The position numbers were made by a program, and so were the translations under genes. DNA of 64,000 nt from NCBI RefSeq assembly GCF_900091555.1, contig NZ_FMCX01000002.1:496001-560000 (forward strand), written 5' to 3'. The stretch comes from Micromonospora mirobrigensis (GTDB taxonomy: Bacteria > Actinomycetota > Actinomycetes > Mycobacteriales > Micromonosporaceae). Shown here one piece after another: positions 1-8,391 of the stretch. The first letter of the stretch is position 1, and each line of letters begins with the position of its first letter. The notes below the pieces were generated by a model, which was not told where the DNA came from, did not search any database, and saw only the letters and a program-made list of their open reading frames with translations.

Positions 1-654
1 GCTCGCGAGGCGGCGCTTGGCGCGCTGACGAACACCGAGCGGACAGGGCGTCGACTCGGCCGCTACTACGACCCGACGGGCAATTTCGCCGGGGCGACCT
101 ACCGGACCGTCACACCGAACGACCCGGGGCAGATCACGGCCGCCGACCTGTTCGCGGTGACACTGCTCAGTGTCCGGCTCCGCGCAGCCTCCGCCCGCCG
201 TGTACTTGATGACGAGCTCCATCGCGAGACAGTGCAGCGCCACTTGGCGGCCGTACCGGAGAACGCCGACCTGGCACAGGCCGACGCCACCACCCTGGTT
301 GACGCCAGTTCGCTGTACGAAGGCGTTAAGAGAGCGCTAGCGAGCCCACGGACAGCCAAGTCGGACCCCTGGGTGACCGCCAGCAAGCTCTGCGCGCGGA
401 AGCGGCCAAGCCTGCTTCCGGTAAGGGACCGGAAGGTGCGAGAGCTTCTCGGCATACCGCCAAAGTCCGACCACCGGCATGACTGGCTGATCCACCGCGC
501 ACTGATGCGCGACAGCATGATCCTCAACCTGCTCAGGGATGCAAAGAACAACGCGACGACCCGGGACGGCATCCGAGTGGACGTTCAAGACCCATCCCTC
601 CGGACGCTCGACGTCGTGCTGTGGACGCACGCCATCAACCTCGATGCTGCATAG
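1..654 (+). CDS. DUF6308 family protein, 5' truncated
   Basis: The reading frame is open from the first base of the window, so the true start lies upstream and the first GTG at 157 is internal. The visible part is 217 residues. Early residues LGRYYDPTG and the stretch ITAADLFAVTLLSV match what I recall of the DUF6308 family of actinobacteria, whose members share a YYD element and an aDLxAvxlLsv element. The function of that family is unknown. The C-terminal half holds WxxHRALMRDS and a run ending in the phrase LDVVLWTHA, also seen in that family. It is the first gene of what looks like an accessory region. I see no catalytic motif. The family assignment is from recognition of conserved words, not from a search. 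Confidence 0.72.
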   Translation, partial: AREAALGALTNTERTGRRLGRYYDPTGNFAGATYRTVTPNDPGQITAADLFAVTLLSVRLRAASARRVLDDELHRETVQRHLAAVPENADLAQADATTLVDASSLYEGVKRALASPRTAKSDPWVTASKLCARKRPSLLPVRDRKVRELLGIPPKSDHRHDWLIHRALMRDSMILNLLRDAKNNATTRDGIRVDVQDPSLRTLDVVLWTHAINLDAA

Positions 655-1056
655 GCCCCGAACGCCGTTCGCCTCAGCATCCAAGATTACGTCGCAGCTG
701 CGCCGATGGTCGCCTGCCGCCTTCATACAAGGTGCGTTGTCATTTCCGCTGGGGGGACGCGGGATCGTTGTCGTTCGTCCCTTCCGACTTCCAGGACCCA
801 GCCGGCAGAAGGCGCTCAGCCTCACTGAGGAATTGGCTTCGGTCAGCCGGCGCGTTAAAGCGGAAGGTCGCCCTTCCACCGCTGAGGCGCCAAGACTCGG
901 CGGACGTCCCTCCCCACGAGATCTGCGGATGCTGTCCCACATAGCAATGCTGTGTCAGTGCGCGGAGCATGTGCAGGACGGCCAAGTCATCCGTCTGTAG
1001 GGTCACGCTGTACCTGCAGGCAGCGTAATTAGCAGCAGCCATTGCTAGCCTCCTTC
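655..1056. other. Intergenic stretch without a convincing gene
   Basis: About 400 bases lie between the end of the DUF6308 gene and the end of the convergently oriented helicase gene. Open frames exist on both strands, but all are low-complexity, arginine- and proline-rich translations typical of GC-rich non-coding frames, and none has a plausible ribosome binding site. No strong hairpin terminator or tRNA-like fold was recognised. Confidence 0.5.
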
Positions 1057-3207
1057 CTACTGGCGATCGAGGATAGAGGACAGGAACGGGCTGGGCTGCC
1101 CGCTCCATGACACCTTCAGCGCCTCCCGCGCCCGCGTGCTAGCCACAAACAGCAAACACCGCTCCCGGAGCAGGTCGCTCTCGTGCTGGATCGGATCCAC
1201 CCCGGCCGACGTGACCTCCTTCGCGAACGGCACCGCCCGCGCCGTAACACCGACCACCGCCACGCACCGGAACTCCAGCCCCTTCATCGCGTGCATCGTG
1301 GCCAGCCGCACCCCGTCGACGTCCGCCCCAGGCTGGTCCCGCACCCGGACCGCCGGAATCCCGGCAACGGCCAACTCCTCCTGCACGTCGCCCAAGGTGG
1401 TGTTGAAGCGGGCGCACACCGCGATCTCACTCGCCGCGACACCCTGCTCCAGCCACTCCCCCACCCACTCCACGAGCGCCGCGATCTCGGCCAGGCTCGT
1501 CGGGTATCCCGCAGCGTGCGGTCGCTTGCCGTGCAGCAGCGACCGGTAGCCAACGAGGCTGTCGTCACCGTCGCCACCAAGGTCCTCGACCCGCGACCCG
1601 ACGAGTACGCCCGTCGACCAGGAGAGGATCTCCTCGGTGCTGCGGTAGTTGACCCGCAGGCGGCTGCTGCGCCCGGCGACTGAGATGCCGAGAACGTTGA
1701 GCGAGACCCGGGAGTCGTAGATCCGCTGGTGCGGGTCGCCGGTGATGAAGAGGTCGTCCGGGCCAGATGCCACCGCGGCCCGCAGCACCCGCCACTGCGC
1801 CGGATGCAGGTCCTGCGCCTCGTCGACCACGATGTGCTCGTAGCCGTGGACGGTGAGGTCGGCGTCGCCGAGCAACTGCGCCGCCCGGGCGCAAATCTGC
1901 AGGTGCGTGGCCGTGCCGGCGGCGGACAGCTCCTTCTGAAACAAGTCCACGGCGTCCCACACCCGGTCGCGCTGGCGCAGTCCGAGGGCCGACCCTCTTC
2001 CCCGCCGGCTGGCCGCGCGGTACTCCTCCCGGCTCTGCACGTTGTGAGCGAGGACCACCTGCCGGAACTCCTGGGCGAGGAACTGCTCCGTCCAGGGCAG
2101 GCTCAGCCTGCGGCTCACCCGCCGCCAGGCCTGCCGCTCGTCCACGTCACCGATCAGGGTCGGTACCCGCCCGACGAGGGCCCGCACGGTGCGGTGCGCG
2201 AAGGCGTTCACCGTGGTGATCTCCACCCGCGCAAGCTGCTCCTCGTCGTCGAGGAGCAGCGCCAGGTTCTCCCGCAGGGTCGCGGCCAGGGCATTGGTGT
2301 ACGTGGTCAGCAGCACCCGACTGTCGGGCGTACGGGAGAGCAGGTGCTTGACCCGGTGCAGCGCCACCACCGTCTTGCCGGTGCCCGGCCCGCCCGTCAC
2401 CTGGGCCGGCCCGTTGTAGGAGACCCGGTACGCGACCCGCCGCTGCGATGGGTGGAGGAACACCCGCCAGGCGGCGAAGGGTTTGTCGAGGATCTCGGCG
2501 AGTTCGTCCGGCCGGGTCACCAGGGTGATGCGGTTGCCGGTGTTGGCGATCGCCACCGCCAGGCTCTCGCTCGGCTCCGGCGTGGCGTCCACCGGCCGGC
2601 GTTCGGCCACGACGTCGCGGTAGACCTCGTCCGGCGTGAAGCCCTCAGCGAGGTACTGCAGCACCTCGAACTGGTCTTCAGGCAATAGCGTGCCGAAGGC
2701 GTCCAGCTGGGGCTTGTCGATGATGGTGCGTGCGGCGCGCAGCACCTGGTCGTCGATGCCGAGGTGGCGCAGCACGGTGTCGGAGTGCCGGGCGAAGAGC
2801 AGCGCGCGAGCATGGGCGGCGGCCTGCTCCAGCGCCGGGGTGAGTTGCTCGATGGCGGCGACGTTGCGTACTTCCAGCGCTCGGGTGGCGGTGTTGACGG
2901 TGTAGAGCCGCTTGGCCGCCCAGTCGTACGCGTCGTCGTGCGACACGACGTTGAGCAGCAGGAAGGTGTCGCTGCCGTCGTCGGGCGCCAGCACCACGCC
3001 ACGCCAGAAGTCGTTGATCCGGATGGTCCGCATCCGCGGGTCGCGGGCGTTGGTCACCGACTCCAGGTGCAGGCCCTTGTCGGCGCGCAGCTCGGCGATG
3101 GTGAGCTGCTGGAACTTGTCCATCGCCTTGCGTACACCGGCCTTGACCGGCTTTTCCAGGACGTCGTAGCTCTGCCAGAAGCTGTTGGCGAAGGCGAGCT
3201 GCGGCAC
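1057..3207 (-). CDS. UvrD-like helicase with RelE/ParE-like N-terminal domain
   Basis: A 716-residue superfamily 1 helicase. Residues 1-120 look like a RelE/ParE toxin fold: short helices, then RMRTIRINDFWRGVVL and a VSHDDAYDWA element typical of that fold. The helicase part has Walker A GPGTGKTV near residue 272, a DEAQ-box Walker B VVDEAQDL near 458, NYRST, and MKGLEF (motif V-like) near 643. It should unwind or translocate on DNA using ATP. Such helicases are known as accessory genes, often next to restriction systems. Whether the N-terminal domain still cuts RNA is unknown; it may act as a nucleic-acid contact domain. The start at 3207 sits about 200 bases from the divergently read restriction gene, so the two may share a control region. 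Confidence 0.85.
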   Translation of the reverse strand: MPQLAFANSFWQSYDVLEKPVKAGVRKAMDKFQQLTIAELRADKGLHLESVTNARDPRMRTIRINDFWRGVVLAPDDGSDTFLLLNVVSHDDAYDWAAKRLYTVNTATRALEVRNVAAIEQLTPALEQAAAHARALLFARHSDTVLRHLGIDDQVLRAARTIIDKPQLDAFGTLLPEDQFEVLQYLAEGFTPDEVYRDVVAERRPVDATPEPSESLAVAIANTGNRITLVTRPDELAEILDKPFAAWRVFLHPSQRRVAYRVSYNGPAQVTGGPGTGKTVVALHRVKHLLSRTPDSRVLLTTYTNALAATLRENLALLLDDEEQLARVEITTVNAFAHRTVRALVGRVPTLIGDVDERQAWRRVSRRLSLPWTEQFLAQEFRQVVLAHNVQSREEYRAASRRGRGSALGLRQRDRVWDAVDLFQKELSAAGTATHLQICARAAQLLGDADLTVHGYEHIVVDEAQDLHPAQWRVLRAAVASGPDDLFITGDPHQRIYDSRVSLNVLGISVAGRSSRLRVNYRSTEEILSWSTGVLVGSRVEDLGGDGDDSLVGYRSLLHGKRPHAAGYPTSLAEIAALVEWVGEWLEQGVAASEIAVCARFNTTLGDVQEELAVAGIPAVRVRDQPGADVDGVRLATMHAMKGLEFRCVAVVGVTARAVPFAKEVTSAGVDPIQHESDLLRERCLLFVASTRAREALKVSWSGQPSPFLSSILDRQ

Positions 3208-3414
3208 GGGTGCTCTCCTGCATGGTCGGTCGGAAGGGTGGACGTGACCCTACCGGCGGACGGCGATTTTCGTGCCAGGCAGCCCCACGTCTTGTCGATG
3301 GGGTGACGCGACCGACGGTATCCGTCCACGATCAGCACCAACCCGTCGCGTGCAGCGACTGTCTATAAACCGACAGTGACTCACCTTCGCGTTCGACAAT
3401 ATCCAAACTGATGT
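3208..3414. promoter_or_regulatory. Divergent promoter region with a small inverted repeat
   Basis: The helicase gene (minus) and the restriction-methylase gene (plus) face away from each other here. The stretch is more AT-rich than its surroundings near 3361-3411. An inverted repeat, ACTGTC (3358-3363) and GACAGT (3372-3377), encloses TATAAA, which could be a -10 element overlapped by a repressor site. No clear Shine-Dalgarno precedes the ATG at 3415, so that transcript may be near-leaderless. This is a reading of sequence pattern only. Confidence 0.35.
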
Positions 3415-6400
3415 ATGGCCAGCTCGGACGGTACGCCCAACGGAAGCCGAAGCCGCCACAAGCCAGTCACGCCAGGGGTGGATGCATCCGAAGGCTTCCC
3501 CGCCTCGTTGCAGCCGCTGCTGGCGCGCATCGCAGATCGCCACGCTGCGCGTAGCGAGGCAACCCTCCAGGCCGACATTCGACAGCTCCTGCTGGCCGGT
3601 GACTTCGGCCTCGTCGACAGTCATCTCGACGTCGAGCTTGAGGCTCCGGCCGGCGGTGGTCAGCGCATCGACATCGACATCGGCTTCACCGTCATCGAGG
3701 TGAAAAAGCAACTGCGCGCCGGGCGGACACTCCATGAGGCCGAGCGCCAACTCGCTGGGTACGTCAGATCGCGAAGCCAGGAGACCGGGCAGCGGTACGT
3801 CGGCATCCTCACCGACGGCGCCACTTGGCGCGCCTATCAGCTGCGAAGCGGCTCGCTGACCCTGGTCGACAGCCACACCGTTGCCGCCGCCCGCCCCGAC
3901 GGGCTGGCCCTGTTCTACTGGCTGGAGGGCGTTCTGGCGACGAGCCAGCGCGTCCCTCCGACTCCCGCCGAGGTGGCTCGCCGTCTCGGCGCGGAGAGCA
4001 CTTCCCACAAGCTGGATCTCACGGCACTGGCCGCTCTCCATGAAGAGCACGCACAGCTGCCGACCGTGGAGTTGAAGCGACAGCTGTGGGCGGAGCTGCT
4101 GGGAAGCGCGCTGGGCACGCAGTTCGTCAACGATCCGGGCCTCTTCGTGGAGCACACGCTGCTCATGAACAGCGCGCACATCATCGCGCACCTGGTCGTC
4201 GGCATCGACGTCATGGAGTTGCAGCCGGAGGGCTTGATCACCGGGGAGCGGTTTGATCAGGCCGGCATCCTCGGCGTGGTCGAACACGACTTCTTCGGCT
4301 GGACGACGGAGGTGCCCGGCGGTCGCGAGTTCATCCACGGCCTCGCCCGCCGACTCGCGCGGTTCGAATGGACAAGGGCCGACCACGACATCCTGAAGGT
4401 GCTGTACGAGTCAATGATCGGCGCCGAGACGCGCAAGCGGATGGGCGAGTATTACACGCCGGACTGGCTCGCCGAGCATCTCGTTGAGACAGTCGTCACC
4501 GATCCGCTGAGGCAACGGGTGCTGGATCCCTCCTGTGGCTCCGGCACCTTCCTCTTCCACGCCGTACGCCGCTATCTCGCGGCGGCCGAGGCGGCGGACG
4601 TGCCGATGGACGCCGCCCTGACGCAGCTTTCCCACCACGTGGTCGGCGTCGACCTGCACCCTGTCGCCGTGGCGCTCGCGCGGGTGACCTACCTACTCGC
4701 GATCGGGCATGACCGCCTCACCGATGACAGGCGGGGGCCCATCACCATCCCCGTGTACCTTGGCGACAGCATGCAGTGGCGGGAGCGACTGGACCTCTTC
4801 ACGGAGGACCACGTGCGGATCAGCGCCGGCCACAACGCGAGCCAGGTCGAGGACTGGTTACGCTTCCCGCAACACCTGCTCGACGATCCCGGCCACTTCG
4901 ACCGGATCGTCGCCACCCTCGCCAGCATGGCGGCGAAGCCACGAGATCCGGACAACCCGCCCTCGCTGGAGGGGTTCTTCCATCGGATGGATATCGCGGC
5001 TGACGACCAGCCGATGATTCTCGACACCTTCGACGCGATGTGCCGACTGCACGACGAAGGACGCGATCACATCTGGAGCTACTACCTGCGCAACCTGGCC
5101 CGACCGGTCTGGCTGGCCAGGAGGAAAAGCCGGGTGGACATCCTGATCGGCAACCCGCCGTGGCTGTCCTACCGCCACATGCCGCGGGAGATGCAGGCAA
5201 GTTTCAAGAAGTTCTCTCACGACCGCGGGCTGTGGCACGGCAGCAAGTTCGCGACGCACCAGGACCTCTCCACCCTCTTCGTCGCGAGAGCGGTCCAGCA
5301 GTACCTTCGAGAGGGCGGTGCGTTCGCCTTCGTCCTGCCCAACTCGGTGCTCGACCGCGAATACTTCGAGGGCTTTCGCAGCGGCTGGTATGAGGATCCC
5401 GGCGAAATGACCGGCGTCGCCTTCACCGCCTCCTGGGACCTGCGGCGCCTTCGTCCCCATCCCTTTCCGCGGGGTGCCAGCGTCGTCTTCGGTGACCGGG
5501 CCACCCTGAGCACCTACCGACGGCTGCCGTCGGTGACCGAGCGGTGGACCGGACGTCTGCTGGCGAGTGCCAAAGCATGGAAGTCGGTCGTACCCTTCAT
5601 CACCCGAGAGTCAGCCCAGCTCGTCCATGGCGAACCAGCCCTCGCCGAGTCACCGTACGGGCCGCGGTTTTCGCAAGGCGCCACGATCGTGCCGCGCATG
5701 CTGTTCTTCGTCGAAGCGGAGACGGGAGGGCCACTCGGCCTCGGCGCCGGCCGTCGAGCAGTTCGCTCGGCGCGCAGCAGCCTCGAGAAGACGCCGTGGA
5801 AGGGTCTCCCCGCTCTCGAAGGCATCGTGGAAACGGAGTTCATCCGGCCGGTCCTGCTCGGCGAGAGCATCGTTCCGTACCGGATCCTGCCCGCCCGACA
5901 GGCTGTGCTTCCGCTGGACGGGTCCTACCTGATGACCGGCACCAACCACAGGCTCGGCTACCACCCCGGCCTCGCCAACTGGTGGCGGCAGGCGGAAGCC
6001 GTCTGGGAGGCCCATCGCAGCAGCGACCGTCTCACCCTGGCGGAGCAGCTCGACTTCCGGCGCAAGCTCACCGCCCAGTTCCCCACGCCGCCACTGCGGG
6101 TGGTGTACGGCAAATCGGGCATGCACATCGCCGCCGCCATTGTCGACGACCCGGCCGCGCTCATCGATCACAAACTCTACTGGGGCCCGGTCGCATCCCG
6201 GGACGAGGGCCTGTTCCTGTGCGCGATCCTGAACAGCCCCACGCTGACCGAGCTTGTCCGGCCGATGATGTCCTACGGCAAGGACGAGCGCGACGTCGAC
6301 AAGCACCTGTGGAAGCTACCCATCCCCCTGTACGACGCGGGGAACGCGATGCATCAGCGTCTCGCGAAACTCAGCCGGGAACAACACGTGACCGTTGCCG

Positions 6401-6519
6401 AGGGGTGCTTCGACGAGGGCATGAGCTTCGTGACAATGCGCCGCCGGATTCGCACTGAACTCGCCCGACACCCGGCCGCTGCCGAGATCGAGGCCATCGT
6501 CAGGGAGATGCTCGGTTGA
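3415..6519 (+). CDS. Type IIG-like restriction nuclease-N6-adenine methyltransferase
   Basis: A 1034-residue single-chain restriction-modification protein. Near the N terminus, IDIDIGFTVIEVKK has D86 or D88, E95 and K97, the layout of a PD-(D/E)XK nuclease core. The methyltransferase part begins at GEYYTPDWLAEHLV (about 344), with SAM motif I VLDPSCGSGTF near 369 and catalytic motif IV NPPW near 580. The last 350 residues, with NPTLTELVRPM-like words, probably form the target recognition domain. The protein is expected to methylate adenine in a specific DNA sequence and cut unmodified DNA. It stands alone with no separate S subunit. The C-terminal end overlaps the convergent small gene by 20 bases. 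Type IIG is my inference; a nuclease-dead orphan methylase is less likely because D, E and K are all present. Confidence 0.82.
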   Translation: MASSDGTPNGSRSRHKPVTPGVDASEGFPASLQPLLARIADRHAARSEATLQADIRQLLLAGDFGLVDSHLDVELEAPAGGGQRIDIDIGFTVIEVKKQLRAGRTLHEAERQLAGYVRSRSQETGQRYVGILTDGATWRAYQLRSGSLTLVDSHTVAAARPDGLALFYWLEGVLATSQRVPPTPAEVARRLGAESTSHKLDLTALAALHEEHAQLPTVELKRQLWAELLGSALGTQFVNDPGLFVEHTLLMNSAHIIAHLVVGIDVMELQPEGLITGERFDQAGILGVVEHDFFGWTTEVPGGREFIHGLARRLARFEWTRADHDILKVLYESMIGAETRKRMGEYYTPDWLAEHLVETVVTDPLRQRVLDPSCGSGTFLFHAVRRYLAAAEAADVPMDAALTQLSHHVVGVDLHPVAVALARVTYLLAIGHDRLTDDRRGPITIPVYLGDSMQWRERLDLFTEDHVRISAGHNASQVEDWLRFPQHLLDDPGHFDRIVATLASMAAKPRDPDNPPSLEGFFHRMDIAADDQPMILDTFDAMCRLHDEGRDHIWSYYLRNLARPVWLARRKSRVDILIGNPPWLSYRHMPREMQASFKKFSHDRGLWHGSKFATHQDLSTLFVARAVQQYLREGGAFAFVLPNSVLDREYFEGFRSGWYEDPGEMTGVAFTASWDLRRLRPHPFPRGASVVFGDRATLSTYRRLPSVTERWTGRLLASAKAWKSVVPFITRESAQLVHGEPALAESPYGPRFSQGATIVPRMLFFVEAETGGPLGLGAGRRAVRSARSSLEKTPWKGLPALEGIVETEFIRPVLLGESIVPYRILPARQAVLPLDGSYLMTGTNHRLGYHPGLANWWRQAEAVWEAHRSSDRLTLAEQLDFRRKLTAQFPTPPLRVVYGKSGMHIAAAIVDDPAALIDHKLYWGPVASRDEGLFLCAILNSPTLTELVRPMMSYGKDERDVDKHLWKLPIPLYDAGNAMHQRLAKLSREQHVTVAEGCFDEGMSFVTMRRRIRTELARHPAAAEIEAIVREMLG

Positions 6520-6934
6520 CGAACCCGGGCGCCTCCTGCTGGCACTCCTCCGGCCCTGGCAGCGCGGCAGCCCTGGCCAGCACCTGTCGGAACGCACCGT
6601 CCTGGTTGTCCGGCCCGATCTCGACGCCTTCGAGCCACACCCACTGGCCGTCGTACCACTCGCTGAGGTCCAGTCGGACCCGGACGATCCGCAGCCGAAG
6701 CGGACCGGCTGAGTACCGGTAATCGGATTCGGCGAGCCGGACCACGTCCCCAGGGACGACGGACACGCGCGGGATGACCGGTACGCGGGTCACCGCCACC
6801 GCGGGCACCACCTCGACAGGACCGTGCGGGCGCACCCACGGCTGTGGTCGGGGTCCGGCGGCCGGCGCCGCCCGCCGCGCCAGCAGGATCAGCCGGTTGC
6901 GGACCTGCGCGGGCGACAGGTCAAAGGCGTTCAT
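6500..6934 (-). CDS. Hypothetical protein, coupled to the upstream gene
   Basis: A 144-residue protein of unknown function. I chose the ATG at 6934 because its ATGA overlaps the stop of the upstream minus-strand gene, a pattern of translational coupling; an earlier GTG or ATG near 7021 is possible but lies inside that gene. It has no membrane segment or signal peptide. The middle holds a proline- and valine-rich stretch (VTRVPVIPRVSVVPGDVV) followed by RLRIVRVRLDLSEWYDGQWVW, suggesting a beta-rich fold. The acidic end reads EGVEIGPDNQDGAF. Similar small proteins are, as far as I recall, common next to GntR or Xre regulators in Micromonosporaceae. Its 3' end overlaps the restriction gene by 20 bases. 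Confidence 0.62.
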   Translation of the reverse strand: MNAFDLSPAQVRNRLILLARRAAPAAGPRPQPWVRPHGPVEVVPAVAVTRVPVIPRVSVVPGDVVRLAESDYRYSAGPLRLRIVRVRLDLSEWYDGQWVWLEGVEIGPDNQDGAFRQVLARAAALPGPEECQQEAPGFVNRASP

Positions 6935-7449
6935 CTCCAGTACGTCCGCAGGCAGCGCGTAATGATCGAGTCGGCCCAGGCCGCCCGGGGACAGGTGCCG
7001 TCGGCCCGGCAGTCCTGGCACTTCATGGTGCGCGGGTCCTCCGTAGGGCGCCGCCAGTGCTGATCGGCCAGCCGGTTCGCCCGCGCGATCTGAGCCGGGG
7101 TGACGAAGAGGGCGTCGTCCGCGTCCCGCTTGATGGGCTCAACCGGCTGAACGCCGGGCGACGGCTCGCCGGCCGGCGTTGCGAATCTCCCCCGGTTCCG
7201 CTCGCCGAGCCGGTCCGGCCCGTAGCGGTCCGCGCGCTGGTTCCGCGCAGCAGACCCCGCCGCCCGCTCCTCCGGCCGCTCGTAGACGAGTGCACCGTCG
7301 CACCGCGAGGTCACCCGAAACTCTGGTACGACGTGCTCGACCGCCAGCCGCCGGAAGCGCCCCGGCACGTCCCCATCCGGCACCGCCCGCCCGGTCAGGT
7401 CGATCACGACCATCCGAGGCCGCAAGAACCACTTCCAACGCCTGCCCAT
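6931..7449 (-). CDS. Hypothetical protein with a C-terminal cysteine cluster
   Basis: A 172-residue protein of unknown function, first gene of a two-gene minus-strand pair. The start ATG at 7449 lies about 45 bases from a perfect inverted repeat upstream. The N terminus is basic (GRRWKWFLRPRMVVIDLTG). The C terminus has MKCQDCRADGTCPRAAWADS, with three cysteines that could bind a metal together with C at the end (RCLRTYW). The stop overlaps the next start as ATGA. No enzymatic motif is seen. The coupling to the next gene, the matching operator and the divergent GntR gene argue that it is a real, regulated gene. Confidence 0.6.
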   Translation of the reverse strand: MGRRWKWFLRPRMVVIDLTGRAVPDGDVPGRFRRLAVEHVVPEFRVTSRCDGALVYERPEERAAGSAARNQRADRYGPDRLGERNRGRFATPAGEPSPGVQPVEPIKRDADDALFVTPAQIARANRLADQHWRRPTEDPRTMKCQDCRADGTCPRAAWADSIITRCLRTYWR

Positions 7450-7493
7450 GTCCCCTGCCTGCCCTTCGCTCGCTGGCGAGTCTACCGCGCTTT

Positions 7494-7517
7494 CCTAGGT
7501 TTCCTAGCAAACCTAGG
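7494..7517. promoter_or_regulatory. Palindromic operator, probably for the GntR regulator
   Basis: Perfect 9-base arms CCTAGGTTT and AAACCTAGG are separated by CCTAGC. An extra CCTAG in the spacer makes three CCTAG repeats within 24 bases. It lies between the divergent hypothetical pair (start 7449) and the GntR gene (start 7561), where a repressor of either or both would sit. The pairing with GntR is inferred from position. Confidence 0.6.
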
Positions 7518-7560
7518 GTTACCCGTCTACCGGCCAACGGCGGGTGATGCCATTCAGGGC

Positions 7561-7797
7561 ATGCCCTACGCCGCGCCTCTCTGGAGATCAATACGTGATG
7601 ATCTCCGAGCCAGGATCAGGGCGGAGTTGTTGAAGCCGGGCGAGAAGATCCCCACGACGCAGAAGCTCATGGAGCAGTACTCGACGAGCTCCGCAACGGT
7701 CCGGAGAGCCGTCGACTCCATGATCGAATCCGGAGAGCTTGTCGGCAAGCAGGGGTTGGGCGTTTTCGTGGCCGACGCCTCAGAGCAAGACTCGTAG
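7561..7797 (+). CDS. GntR-type winged-helix regulator, DNA-binding domain only
   Basis: A 78-residue protein made of a single GntR winged helix. Recognisable words are LRARIRAELLKPGEKIPTTQ, then STSSATVRRAVDSM (recognition helix) and GELVGKQGLGVFVAD (the wing). GntR proteins normally carry a C-terminal effector domain of 100 or more residues; here there is none, as in the short YtrA-like or orphan members. It is preceded by a palindromic operator at 7494-7517, so autoregulation and control of the divergent pair are likely. The next gene starts 6 bases after its stop and is probably co-transcribed. Confidence 0.85.
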   Translation: MPYAAPLWRSIRDDLRARIRAELLKPGEKIPTTQKLMEQYSTSSATVRRAVDSMIESGELVGKQGLGVFVADASEQDS

Positions 7798-7803
7798 CTG
7801 CCG

Positions 7804-8307
7804 ATGAAGACGTACTTGGTCATCCTCGGTCACCGCGAAGCCATCTCGTGGGTGCTGCGTGAGCAGCGGATGGCCTTCCCTGCGACGCCACGCGCCGAGG
7901 TCGCTGCGCTTGCCGCCGACGACCGCTTATTCCTCTACGCCACCCGAGGCGCCTGGCGCAATCCGACCCGAGATCGCGGCCGAATCATCGGCACGGCAAT
8001 GACTGCATCCGCCGTCCGAAGGCTGGACGCACCGATCGAGATTGCTGGCCGTACCTTCGTCTCCGGCTGCGACCTGCGGATCGACAGCCTGGTGCCCTAC
8101 CCGGGTGGGCTGGAGTTGCAGCCGATTGTGGAGCACCTATCCGCCTTCCCCAAGCCAGAGTCGTGGAGCATCTACCTGCGCAGAGCGTTGCTGGCCATCC
8201 CAGGACCGGATGTCGACCTACTTGATCGCCTCCTGGATCCCCTGCTTAAGACGAGGTCCCGGGCGCTGCCGACCTACCCGTCAGCGCGTGCGGCGGAGAA
8301 AGCTTGA
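7804..8307 (+). CDS. EVE/PUA-like domain protein (tentative)
   Basis: A 167-residue soluble protein that follows the GntR gene by 6 bases. The order KTYLVILGHREAISWVLREQRMAFP, a short acidic region, DDRLFLYATRGAWRNPTRDRGRIIG and a later strand LVPYPGGLELQPIVE resembles EVE or ASCH proteins of the PUA-like superfamily, which bind modified bases in DNA or RNA. EVE proteins are known to occur with restriction and methylation genes, which fits this island. I could not confirm the binding-pocket residues. The alternative is an uncharacterised small protein. It ends ahead of a strong hairpin. Confidence 0.5.
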   Translation: MKTYLVILGHREAISWVLREQRMAFPATPRAEVAALAADDRLFLYATRGAWRNPTRDRGRIIGTAMTASAVRRLDAPIEIAGRTFVSGCDLRIDSLVPYPGGLELQPIVEHLSAFPKPESWSIYLRRALLAIPGPDVDLLDRLLDPLLKTRSRALPTYPSARAAEKA

Positions 8308-8339
8308 AGACGAGGCAAGCGGCTCTTCGAGACTGGTTC

Positions 8340-8379
8340 GAGGACACCCAGGGATTTGCTCACTTCCCTGGGTGTCCTC
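8340..8379. terminator. Strong bidirectional hairpin terminator
   Basis: A perfect 15-base stem (8340-8354 with 8365-8379) around a 10-base loop lies between two convergent genes, the EVE-like gene (ending 8307) and the adenine methyltransferase gene (ending 8392). There is no long T run, which is usual in high-GC actinomycetes. Confidence 0.8.
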
Positions 8380-8391
8380 TTGGCAGCACGT

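Noticed and set aside
655..1056. Short genes on either strand
   Set aside because: No ribosome site, no recognisable motif and mirror-type composition in all frames.
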